In this document: piece after piece, positions 1 through 7,860 of the stretch
Layout: each line of letters starts with the position of its first letter
Position numbering within the stretch: the stretch's first letter is position 1
From: Micromonospora carbonacea
Lineage (GTDB): Bacteria > Actinomycetota > Actinomycetes > Mycobacteriales > Micromonosporaceae
Direction of reading: 5' to 3'
Length of the DNA: 64,000 nt
Assembly: GCF_014205165.1 (NCBI RefSeq)
Contig: NZ_JACHMZ010000001.1
Span: 4,074,501-4,138,500, forward strand
Position numbers and translations under genes: made by a program
Notes under the pieces: model-generated
The model's database searches: none
The model's input: only the letters and a program-made list of their open reading frames with translations
Told to the model about the DNA's origin: nothing

Positions 1-667
1 CCCAGCCCACCCCGAGGGCGGCCCGGCGCACGGCCTCCGGCGGGCAGCCCGGGGCGCGTACCTCGACCACCCGGTCCCACATGTCGTCGCCGTCGCGGCC
101 GGTGCCGCTCGCGCCGAGCCCGGCGGCGTAGCGCGCCGGGCGGGGGCCGGGCACGCCCGGGTCCGCGTCGGCACCGTCGTCGGCCGTCGGGGCCGCGCCG
201 GTGCCCGCCCCCGTCGCCGTCCAGCCGGGATCGGCCAGCGGCAGGTCGCAGCAGATCACCTCGACGCCGCGCTGCCGGGCCCAGCGGATCGCCGCCAGCT
301 CCGGCGAGAAGTCGGCGAACGGGTAGAAGCCCAGCGGCCCGTCCGCGCCGTGGGTGCCGACCACGGCCAGCGGGGCCCGGGCGGCCGGGTCGGACAGGTA
401 CGGCAGCCAGTGCTGGAAGTCCGCCGGCAGCTCGACGGCGACCACCTCGGCCCCGGCGGCGTCCAGCAGGGCGGGGACCACCGACGCCAGGGCGGGGCTG
501 TGGTGCCGCACCCCGATCAGGTAGGGCCGCGCCGAACCGGCGAGCGCGTCGACGACCGCGCGCGGGTCGTCGGCCGGCGGGTCGACCGGCACCGGGCCGA
601 CGCCCGGCGGGTCGATCACGGCCGGTGCGCCGGTCGGGCCGGCGGCTTCGCGGGACGCCGCCGTCAC
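1..667 (-). CDS. DUF5682 family protein (N-terminal part; runs off the window edge)
   Basis: Reading the minus strand from a GTG at 667 gives an open frame to the window edge (at least 222 residues). It includes the segment LIGVRHHSPALA near residue 50, which I recognise as the hallmark of DUF5682. The start overlaps the MoxR stop codon as GTGA, so the two genes are translationally coupled. In actinobacteria DUF5682 genes usually follow a MoxR ATPase and precede a von Willebrand factor A (vWA) gene; the vWA gene would lie left of this window. The biochemical role of the family is unknown. It is presumed to act with the MoxR ATPase in the cytoplasm. The C-terminal part is not visible, so I cannot say whether the gene is intact. 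Confidence 0.8.
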   Translation of the reverse strand, partial: MTAASREAAGPTGAPAVIDPPGVGPVPVDPPADDPRAVVDALAGSARPYLIGVRHHSPALASVVPALLDAAGAEVVAVELPADFQHWLPYLSDPAARAPLAVVGTHGADGPLGFYPFADFSPELAAIRWARQRGVEVICCDLPLADPGWTATGAGTGAAPTADDGADADPGVPGPRPARYAAGLGASGTGRDGDDMWDRVVEVRAPGCPPEAVRRAALGVGW

Positions 668-1857
668 CGCAGGCTCGCCCGCAGGTCCCAGAGCCGACGC
701 CACATCGCCGAGCCGTCCTCGGCGCGGCGGCGGACCGGGCCGTCCCAGTAGCCGAGCAGCCGGGCGTGGTCGTTCTCGTCGTCCTTGCGGACCACCCCGA
801 GCAGGTGCCCCGGGACCAGGTCGAGCGGGTCACCGCCGGGCAGGTACGCGGCGGCCAGCCCGAGCGACGCCGCCACCTGCACCGCCTCGGCGGTGGACAT
901 CACGGTGCCGGGCCGCTCCACGTCCCAGCCCTCGCCCGACCGGCCGGTACGCAGGTCCCGGAACACCGTGATCAGGGCGTCGAGCACCGCGTCGTCCACC
1001 GTGTACGGGGCACCGGCGCGCTGCACGGCGGCGGTGGCCTGCCGGCGGACCAGGTCGGTCTCGGTGCCCGCGTCGGCGATCGGGTGGACCGTCTCGAAGT
1101 TGAACCGGCGCTTGAGGGCCGAGGACATCTCCGACACGCCCCGGTCGCGCAGGTTGGCGGTGGCGATCACGGTGAACCCGGGCGTCGCGCGGATCAGGCC
1201 GTCCCCGGTGCCGGACAGCTCCGGCACGTTCATCCGCCGGTCGGACAGGATGGACACCAGGGCGTCCTGCACCTCGGGCAGGCAGCGGGTGACCTCCTCG
1301 ATCCGGGCCACCCGGCCGGTGCGCATCGCGGTCAGCACCGGCGAGTCGACCAGGGCCTGCGGGGTGGGGCCCTGGGCGAGCAGGAGGGCGTAGTTCCAGC
1401 CGTACCGGAAGGCGTCCTCGGTGGTGCCGGCGGTGCCCTGCACGGTCAGCGCGCTGGTGCCGCAGATGGCGGCGGCCAGCAGCTCCGAGAGCATCGACTT
1501 GGCGGTGCCGGGCTCGCCGACGAGCAGCAGGCCCCGCTCGCCGGCCAGGGTGACCACGCACCGCTCGACCAGGCTGCGTTCGCCGACGAACTTCGGCGCG
1601 ATGGTCATGCTGGCCGGCAGGTCGACGCCGCCGGGGCGGCCGCGCCGGTCGGCCGGCAGCGACAGCGCCTCGCCGTCGCTGCCCCGGATGAAGGTGACCA
1701 CGGCGCGCGGGGTCAGCGCCCAGCCCGGTGGCCGGGCCCCGTCGTCGTGGGCGGCCAGGAAGGCCAGCTCGTCGGCGTACCGCTGCTCGGCGGAGAGCAC
1801 CTGGGCGGCGGCGTCGTCCGGCGCCGCGGTGGGGCGGACGTGTTCCGTCACGGTCAC
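664..1857 (-). CDS. MoxR-type AAA+ ATPase
   Basis: This 397-residue protein has a MoxR Walker A motif (GEPGTAKS, about residue 120), an acidic Walker B region (RIEEVTRCLPE), a sensor-1 segment (VIATANLRDRG) and the MoxR-typical ALKRRFNFE. MoxR ATPases act as chaperones that remodel partner proteins, usually together with vWA proteins. I chose the GTG at 1857 because AGGAAC lies about 5 bases upstream; an in-frame ATG at 1878 would add seven residues. A 4-base GTGA overlap couples it to the downstream DUF5682 gene. A strong hairpin (1900-1932) separates it from the upstream 1652-residue gene. Assignment to the AAA+ class is secure; the partner and substrate are inferred from neighbours only. 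Confidence 0.88.
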   Translation of the reverse strand: MTVTEHVRPTAAPDDAAAQVLSAEQRYADELAFLAAHDDGARPPGWALTPRAVVTFIRGSDGEALSLPADRRGRPGGVDLPASMTIAPKFVGERSLVERCVVTLAGERGLLLVGEPGTAKSMLSELLAAAICGTSALTVQGTAGTTEDAFRYGWNYALLLAQGPTPQALVDSPVLTAMRTGRVARIEEVTRCLPEVQDALVSILSDRRMNVPELSGTGDGLIRATPGFTVIATANLRDRGVSEMSSALKRRFNFETVHPIADAGTETDLVRRQATAAVQRAGAPYTVDDAVLDALITVFRDLRTGRSGEGWDVERPGTVMSTAEAVQVAASLGLAAAYLPGGDPLDLVPGHLLGVVRKDDENDHARLLGYWDGPVRRRAEDGSAMWRRLWDLRASLR

Positions 1858-1899
1858 GGGGGTTCCTCGATCTCTCACTGGTGTCGGACGGGTGGGCGG

Positions 1900-1932
1900 G
1901 TCGGTGGCGGGGCCGGCGGCCCCGCCACCGAC
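1900..1932. terminator. GC-rich perfect hairpin between the giant gene and the MoxR gene
   Basis: A 15-bp perfect stem (1900-1914 pairs with 1918-1932) encloses a 3-base loop. It lies 7 bases past the stop of the 1652-residue gene and 43 bases before the MoxR start, on the minus-strand transcript. There is no U-tract. It could terminate, attenuate or stabilise the message inside an otherwise continuous operon. Confidence 0.5.
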
Positions 1933-1939
1933 GCGGGGA

Positions 1940-4900
1940 TCAGCGCGGGGCGCGGGAGGCCGGGGCGTCGAGGCGGGGCGGGTCGCCGTCGCGCACCCGC
2001 CGCCAGGCCCGCCGGTAGAGGTCGGCGACCGGCTCGCCGGGCACGGTGACGCCGAGCGCGGCCGTGCCGTCGGGGGCCAGGTCGAACAGGCTGGCCTTCC
2101 AGCCCTCGATCGGGGCCTGCCCGCCGCCGCGGGCCAGCCACGGGCCGGGCAGGAACAGCGACCGGCCGGCGCGGGGCCGGCTGGCGGCGACGACCAGGTC
2201 GGTGCCGGCCAGCTCGGCGCGGGCGGCCTTGAGCCGGGCCGGCTTCCAGCCGGTCCACGTCGCCGTGTCGCGGTCGGTCGGGTCCGGCATGGCCAGCAGC
2301 ATCAGGTACACCGCCGCCGCGTCGGCGCCCAGGCCGTGCGCCGTGGCCACCTCGGCGACGAGGTCGGGCACGGACCGGGTCGGGTCCTGCGGCCACCACG
2401 TCCCGTCGGCGGCCCGCTCGCCGCCGGCCGGGTCGCCGGGGTCGGCGAGCAGCGCCGCGAACCGCGGGTCGCGGACCAGCCGCAGGGCCACTTCCATCGG
2501 GTACGGCCGGGCGGCGTCGTGGCGCAGCGCCGGCAGGTACGGGTCCGTCCCGTCGGCGTCGAGCAGGTCCGGCCGCAGCGCGGGCGAGGGCTGGTCGTCG
2601 TGGGTGGCCAGCACGATCGCGCCGTAGCGTTCCCAGCCCGGCCCGGTCTCCGACGGGGTGCCCGCGACCTGGCGGAAGTCGGGCAGGGAGACGTACCGGT
2701 CGAGGTCGAGCAGCAGCTCGGGGTTGGCCAGCCGGTCCCGGATCGCGGCGAGGGCGGCCGGCAGCGCGGCCCGGCACGGGTCGCCGGCCGGCGCGTGGTG
2801 GGCGACCCAGGCGGCCAGGGCGACCGTCGAGGTCAGCACCGCGCCGGTGAAGCCGGCGGCCCGCTCGTCGACCGGCCGGGCCCGGTCGCCGCTGATCCGG
2901 AAGGCCAGGTCGGTGCCCAGCTCGACCGAACGGGCCGGGTCGAGCAGCGCCGGCAACGCCCGGGCGGGGCTCCAGGCGGCGCGGACCGCCCGCACCGCCG
3001 CGGCGAGCAGCTGCTCGGGCACCACGACCCGGCGGCCGAGGGCCGCGGTCCAGACCTGCGCCGCCGCGTCGACGTCCGGCCCGTCGGTCCACAGCCGGGC
3101 CGGATCGGCGGGCAGCAGGGCCGCGACCACGGCCCGGCGCAGCGGCGCGCTGGCCTCGTTGAGCACGCCGAAGGCCAGCTTGACCTCGCCGACCTGCCGG
3201 ATGCCGAGCGCCCGGCGGGTCTCGACCGGCACGGGGGTCGCCGAGTCCACGTGCGGCAGCCCGGCCAGCACCAGCTTCGCTGCGGTGGGGGTGACGCCGG
3301 TCAGCTCGGCGAACCGTTCGGCCGCCTCCGGCCGCCACGGCAGCGGGCCGCGCGCGGCCCACTCGGTGCGGAAGCGGGCCAGCCAGCCGGCCGGCCGCTC
3401 GTCACCGACCGACGCCGAGGAGTCCACCGTGTACGGCTCGGGCACGGCGAACACGCCGGCCGGGTCGTGGTGCAGCGCGTCGAGGTGGTAACCGGTGCGG
3501 GTGCCGCTGGCGGTGAGGACGGCGAGGAACGCCCCGTCGGGCAGCGGCAGGATGCCCGACCGGGGGCGGCGGCGGTTGCCCTGCGCGTCGAGCAGGTCGT
3601 CGTCGAGCAGGTGCAGCCGCAGCCGCCGCCACCGGGCGGGTTCGGTGGCGGTGGTCAGGTCGAGCCGGTCGAGTTCCGTGAGCAGGGCGGCCAGGTCCTC
3701 CCGCTGCTCGTCGGGGGTGACCGCCGCGACGGCCCGGTAGGCGACGGCCGCGACGCCGTCGAGCACCGGCCACCAGTGCAGGGCGCCGGGCAGCGCCGGC
3801 CCGTCGATGTGCAGCCGCACGGCGGGGTCGACGCCGCCGGTCGCGGAGCGCTGGGCGGCCAGCGCCTGGAACTGGGTGAAGGCGTGGGCCAGGTCGGCCT
3901 CCCCGTAGGCCGTACCCCGCAGTCCGTCCAGCGCCGCGCCGAGCCGCCGGTCGGTGGGCCCGGTGGCGGTGGCCGCCGGGGCCTGCGTCGGCGCGGACAG
4001 CGCCCGGGTGAGCCGCCCGGTCGCCGCGTCCAGGTCGGTGCGGACGCGGGCGGCCATCCGCAGCACCCCGGCGACGCCGGCGAGCAGGGCGTCGTGGCGG
4101 ATCGCCGGCACCGCCGACCGGATCAGCGCGGCCAGCGGGTCGGGGGTGGGTGCGGCCTGCCCGCCGGTGGGCGCCGGCGCGGCCGGGCCGGGGCGGCCGG
4201 TGCCCGTCCGGTTCGTCGCCGCGTCGGCCAGCTGGGCGCGCCGTTCGTCGACGGCGGCCGCGAGCAGGCCGGCCACGGCGTCGCGGTCGATCCGGCGCAG
4301 GGCGGCGGAGCCGGCCGGGTCCCGGGGCAGCAGGTTGCCGAGGAACTCCGCGCCGGGCAGCGGCACCGCGCCGGGGGTGTAGTGCCGGCCGGACTCCCCG
4401 GCCACGGCCGACGCGACGCCGTCCGGGCCGAGCAGGGCGAGGTTGCCGAGCACGGCGCGGGGCCGGTCGTCGCCGGGCAGCACCAGCGCGGCGACCGGCT
4501 CCTGTCCCGCCGGCACGGTGACGGCGCGGCCGGCCAGGTCCTCACCGCGCACGGAGCCGTCGGGCCGGGTGACGACCCGCCAGCCGAGCAGGCCGTCCAC
4601 CGGCGCGGCGGCCGGGGTGGCCTGCGGCGACAGGGCGGGCCGCAGCCAGCTCGCCCGCTCCGTGAGGTGCTCCCCGGCGGGCAGGTCGGCCAGGAACCGG
4701 GGCAGGCTGCGCCGGCCGTGGGCGTCGCCGGCCGGGTCGTACTCGCGCCAGCCGCGGTCGCCGTCGTCGCCTGTGCGGTAGACCCAGTGGGCGGTGCCGT
4801 CGGTGATGACCGGCACCTCGTCGGGGACGGCGGTGTCCCCGGCGTGCAGCACGCCGCCACCGGTGGTCCGCCCGCCGCCGGGCAGGGGCAGGGTGATCGT

Positions 4901-6898
4901 GTTGCGCCGTGGCTGGCTGCCCCGGGTGCGGCCCTGGAGGGGCTGCGGCTCGTCGGGGGCGGTGTGCCAGTAGCCGCGCAGGTTGTAGTCGAGCTCCTGG
5001 GAGCGCCAGTAGACCAGCAGGCGGCCGTCGACGTAGTGGTAGCCGGGCTCGCCCCACCTGTCGCCGGCGGGGATGCGCAGGTCGTGGCGGAGCACGATGC
5101 CCTCGGCGCCGACGACGCGGACGGTGGTGGGGCTGCCGAGGATCACGTAGGGCCAGGCCTCCTGGCAGGTCGTCTCGACCCGGTGGTCGCCGCCGGTCAC
5201 CTCCTGCCAGGCCGTCTCCCACTCCGGCCAGCCCAGCTCGTCGAAGATGCCACCGCGCAGGCTGGCGGCGACCTGCTCGGCGAGGTCGGTGCCGAGCGCC
5301 CGCCCGAGGGCGCCCTGGCCGGCGGCGGGCCCGTCGGCGTCGTCGGTGACCAGCCGGAGCGCCTCGACCGGGAGCCCGCCCAGCCAGCTCACCGAATCCC
5401 GCAGGTACGGCAGCCCGGCGGCGAACCGGTCGCGGACGCGGCCCCGCAGCCAGTCGGCCAGCAGCGGCCGCAGGCCCGGCGTGCCGGCCAGCCGGCGCAG
5501 CGTCTCCGACTCGTTGTCGAGCCGGGCCAGCCCCCGGCGCAGGGGCTCGGTGAACCGGTCGTCGCCGGCCAGCGCGCGCAGGTCCCGTTCTCCCCCGGCC
5601 TTGGCCCACTGCGCCAGGTCCAGGGTCTCGCGCTGCCGCGGCTCGGCGACCGGCAGGTCGAGGGCGAGCAGCAGGTCGAGCAGGTCCAGGTCCTCGCCGA
5701 TGGGGAGGGTCTCGCCGCGCTCGGCCAGCTCGGCGCGCAACCGGTCGGCCATCCGCTCGACCAGCGGATAGAGCGCCGGAAGCCGAGGGGGGCGGTAGCC
5801 GGAGGTGGCCCGGTCGAGGAAGCGGCGCAGCCAGCCGGCGACGCCGTCGCGGGGGCGGGCCGCGTCCGGCACGTCGGGGTCGGCCAGCCCGGCGAGGGCG
5901 CCGGTCTCCGTCAGCAGGACCAGCCAGGACACCAGATCGTCCCGGTCGGTGGGCATCAGGTCGAGCAGGCTGCCACGCACCGCCGGGTCCCGGCCGGCCA
6001 GCGCCGCGAGCGCCGGCAGGTGCGCCCGCCACCAGCCGGCCGGCGCGTCGGCGACGGCGGGCAGCCGGAGCAGCTCGCTCAGGTAGGCGGCCACCCGGTC
6101 GGCGGCGTCGGCGTCGGCCTTGCCGGCGGCCCGGGCCAGCCGGTTGACCGCGGTGGCCGACTGGGTGGACGGCGCCACGCCGGCGGTGGCGGCCCGCAGC
6201 GCCAGCCGGCAGAACCGGTCCAGGGCCTCGCCGGGCGGCAACTGGGCGGACAGCTCCCGCGCGTAGCCGGCCAGCGCGGCGCCGGACACCACCTTGGCGG
6301 CCGCGAACTCCAGGTAGACCTCGTCGAGCCGGTTCAGGTCGATGGGCAGGCCGTGCTGCGCCTCCGCCCGCCGCGCCTTGTTGAACAGTTGCGTCGCGTA
6401 GGTGTCCTGCCCGGCGGCCAGGAACACCCGCGCCGCCTGCTCGAAGAAGGTCGGCAGCACGTGCGGCAACGTGCGGGCGAAGCGCTCGGCGACGGCCAGG
6501 TGCCCGTCCAGGGCGGCCTTGGGCCGGGACCGGGCCTGCCGGGCGAGCTTGCGCAGCTCGGGCACCACCGCCAGGACGTGCCGGCCGTCGGCCGGGTGGT
6601 GGACCAGCACCCACTCGGGGAAGGCCAGCGGACGGCGGGGGCCGAGCCCGACGACGGCCGGCTCGGCGGCCGGGGTGAGGCCGAGGAAGGCGAGCGCGGC
6701 GTCCTCGCCCTCGCCGAGGGCGGCGTCGACCAGCCGTACCACCGGCCGGTCGTCGAGGACCGGGTGCCGGTAGCTGCGGGCGGTCAGCGGCACCGCGTCG
6801 CCGGCCCCGGCGGTGCCGGTCGGCAGCACCGCCCCGGCGGCCAGCAGGCTCTCCGCCGACGGCGGGGCAGCTGCGGTGCTGGTGGTGGTCGCGGTCAT
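1940..6898 (-). CDS. Giant protein of unknown function in the DUF4132/MoxR cassette (1652 aa)
   Basis: The frame runs 1653 codons from an ATG at 6896-6898 that overlaps the TGA of the DUF4132 gene (ATGA). The open frame extends further upstream, but the coupled ATG is the natural start. No signal peptide or membrane segment is apparent. The N-terminal third has helical, TPR-like stretches (FNKARRAEAQHG, around residue 165). The rest is rich in Leu, Asp and Trp, with no catalytic motif I recognise. Large proteins like this next to DUF4132, MoxR and DUF5682 genes recur in actinobacteria, and I know of no experimental function. From its size and partners I infer a scaffold or effector of the MoxR system. 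The function remains unassigned. Confidence 0.75.
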   Translation of the reverse strand: MTATTTSTAAAPPSAESLLAAGAVLPTGTAGAGDAVPLTARSYRHPVLDDRPVVRLVDAALGEGEDAALAFLGLTPAAEPAVVGLGPRRPLAFPEWVLVHHPADGRHVLAVVPELRKLARQARSRPKAALDGHLAVAERFARTLPHVLPTFFEQAARVFLAAGQDTYATQLFNKARRAEAQHGLPIDLNRLDEVYLEFAAAKVVSGAALAGYARELSAQLPPGEALDRFCRLALRAATAGVAPSTQSATAVNRLARAAGKADADAADRVAAYLSELLRLPAVADAPAGWWRAHLPALAALAGRDPAVRGSLLDLMPTDRDDLVSWLVLLTETGALAGLADPDVPDAARPRDGVAGWLRRFLDRATSGYRPPRLPALYPLVERMADRLRAELAERGETLPIGEDLDLLDLLLALDLPVAEPRQRETLDLAQWAKAGGERDLRALAGDDRFTEPLRRGLARLDNESETLRRLAGTPGLRPLLADWLRGRVRDRFAAGLPYLRDSVSWLGGLPVEALRLVTDDADGPAAGQGALGRALGTDLAEQVAASLRGGIFDELGWPEWETAWQEVTGGDHRVETTCQEAWPYVILGSPTTVRVVGAEGIVLRHDLRIPAGDRWGEPGYHYVDGRLLVYWRSQELDYNLRGYWHTAPDEPQPLQGRTRGSQPRRNTITLPLPGGGRTTGGGVLHAGDTAVPDEVPVITDGTAHWVYRTGDDGDRGWREYDPAGDAHGRRSLPRFLADLPAGEHLTERASWLRPALSPQATPAAAPVDGLLGWRVVTRPDGSVRGEDLAGRAVTVPAGQEPVAALVLPGDDRPRAVLGNLALLGPDGVASAVAGESGRHYTPGAVPLPGAEFLGNLLPRDPAGSAALRRIDRDAVAGLLAAAVDERRAQLADAATNRTGTGRPGPAAPAPTGGQAAPTPDPLAALIRSAVPAIRHDALLAGVAGVLRMAARVRTDLDAATGRLTRALSAPTQAPAATATGPTDRRLGAALDGLRGTAYGEADLAHAFTQFQALAAQRSATGGVDPAVRLHIDGPALPGALHWWPVLDGVAAVAYRAVAAVTPDEQREDLAALLTELDRLDLTTATEPARWRRLRLHLLDDDLLDAQGNRRRPRSGILPLPDGAFLAVLTASGTRTGYHLDALHHDPAGVFAVPEPYTVDSSASVGDERPAGWLARFRTEWAARGPLPWRPEAAERFAELTGVTPTAAKLVLAGLPHVDSATPVPVETRRALGIRQVGEVKLAFGVLNEASAPLRRAVVAALLPADPARLWTDGPDVDAAAQVWTAALGRRVVVPEQLLAAAVRAVRAAWSPARALPALLDPARSVELGTDLAFRISGDRARPVDERAAGFTGAVLTSTVALAAWVAHHAPAGDPCRAALPAALAAIRDRLANPELLLDLDRYVSLPDFRQVAGTPSETGPGWERYGAIVLATHDDQPSPALRPDLLDADGTDPYLPALRHDAARPYPMEVALRLVRDPRFAALLADPGDPAGGERAADGTWWPQDPTRSVPDLVAEVATAHGLGADAAAVYLMLLAMPDPTDRDTATWTGWKPARLKAARAELAGTDLVVAASRPRAGRSLFLPGPWLARGGGQAPIEGWKASLFDLAPDGTAALGVTVPGEPVADLYRRAWRRVRDGDPPRLDAPASRAPR

Positions 6899-7752
6899 GC
6901 CGTCCTCCCCGTGGTGGTCGCGGCCCCGGACAGGGCCGTGGCCATGCGCATTCCCTCCGACCAGGCGACCGGACCGACCTCGGCCAGCCGCAGGGTCTGC
7001 CCGTCCACGACCGTCCAGGAGAGGCTGCCCAGGGTCGCCTCGGAGTCCCAGTAGTCCTCGTCGAAGCCCAGGGCGGCCTCGACCGTGCGGCCGTCCTCCC
7101 AGACGCGGCACCTGGCCTGGGAGCCGGAGACCCGGAAGCCGAACGTGGCGGCGCGGACGGCCAACCGGTTGGGCACCTTCGTGCCCCGGAAGTCGGTGAC
7201 GGCGGTGTCCCGGTCGGCGAGGGTCGCGGGCCGGGCGAAGGTGCCCCGGTGCAACTGCTCGACGCGCTGGGCGATGTCGAGTTCGTCGGCGAACTCGCGC
7301 AGGTCGGCCAGGGCGGGCAGGTGCGCCGGGTGGGGCAGCCGCGCGCTGGTCGGCGAGAGCCGGACGGTCTCCCCGTCGAGGTCGACCATCCGCAGGTCGC
7401 CGCCGTCGGTGACGTCGCGCAGGAAGCCCGGCGCGGCGGGGTCGTCGCCGAGCACCACGAGGTCGCGCAGCGCGTCGCGCCAGGCCGGGTCCGGCCAGAC
7501 CCGGGCCAGCAGCGCGGTCGGCACCGGCAGCGAGGACACCACCCAGGCGTCGACCCGGGCCAGGCACTCGGCGGCGTGCCGGTCGAGCCACTGGGCGAGC
7601 TGCCGCAGCCGGTCCACCTCCGGGTCGTCCCGCAGCGCCTTGGGGAAGGTCTTGAGTGGACGCCCGGTGGCCCGCGGGCCGGCCGACCGGGCCGCCACCT
7701 TTCCGTCGACGAGGGAGATCTCGTGCGAGTCTCCCACCGCTAGCCAGCCCAT
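6895..7752 (-). CDS. DUF4132 domain-containing protein (first gene of cassette)
   Basis: This 285-residue protein resembles the C-terminal DUF4132 region of much larger bacterial proteins. The segment with LPALADLREFADELDIAQRVEQ is followed by FRGTKVPNRLAVRAAT (given as separate stretches) and a final region of mixed beta/alpha character. The start at 7752 is preceded by GGAGG ten bases upstream. An in-frame upstream methionine at 7845 would pass through the promoter repeats and is unlikely. Its stop overlaps the start of the giant gene. DUF4132 has no proven biochemistry; in E. coli YehI/MolR-type proteins it follows a WGR domain, which is absent here. The gene heads the operon and is probably controlled by the phased repeats at 7770-7806. 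Confidence 0.72.
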   Translation of the reverse strand: MGWLAVGDSHEISLVDGKVAARSAGPRATGRPLKTFPKALRDDPEVDRLRQLAQWLDRHAAECLARVDAWVVSSLPVPTALLARVWPDPAWRDALRDLVVLGDDPAAPGFLRDVTDGGDLRMVDLDGETVRLSPTSARLPHPAHLPALADLREFADELDIAQRVEQLHRGTFARPATLADRDTAVTDFRGTKVPNRLAVRAATFGFRVSGSQARCRVWEDGRTVEAALGFDEDYWDSEATLGSLSWTVVDGQTLRLAEVGPVAWSEGMRMATALSGAATTTGRTA

Positions 7753-7769
7753 CAGGAATACCCTCCGTA

Positions 7770-7806
7770 ATGGCGGAATCACCAGATTCCCCAAGGAATC
7801 CGCCAT
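7770..7806. promoter_or_regulatory. Phased GGAATC repeats / inverted repeats in the promoter of the DUF4132 cassette
   Basis: GGAATC occurs at 7775-7780 and 7795-7800, and its complement GATTCC at 7785-7790, giving exactly 10-bp spacing. The outer pair also forms an inverted repeat, ATGGCGGAATC (7770-7780) against GGAATCCGCCAT (7795-7806), with one mismatch. The inner pair is a perfect hairpin with loop CCAA. The block lies 18-54 bases upstream of the DUF4132 start and just past the stop of the ABC exporter gene. It may be an operator, a terminator for the upstream operon, or both. Confidence 0.5.
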
Positions 7807-7860
7807 GATCGACGACGCCCGGAGGCTAACAGTAGCGACCGACAAGATCGCTGGGGTCGG

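Noticed and set aside
1421..7054. A continuous plus-strand frame of almost 1900 codons
   Set aside because: It is antisense to the giant gene, made of Gly/Arg/Pro/Val-rich low-complexity sequence, and arises from the GC bias of the real genes on the other strand.
7801..7860. Plus-strand ATG at 7805 (MIDDARRL...) as a small peptide gene
   Set aside because: It overlaps the operator repeats, lacks a ribosome site and continues antisense into the exporter gene without a stop.
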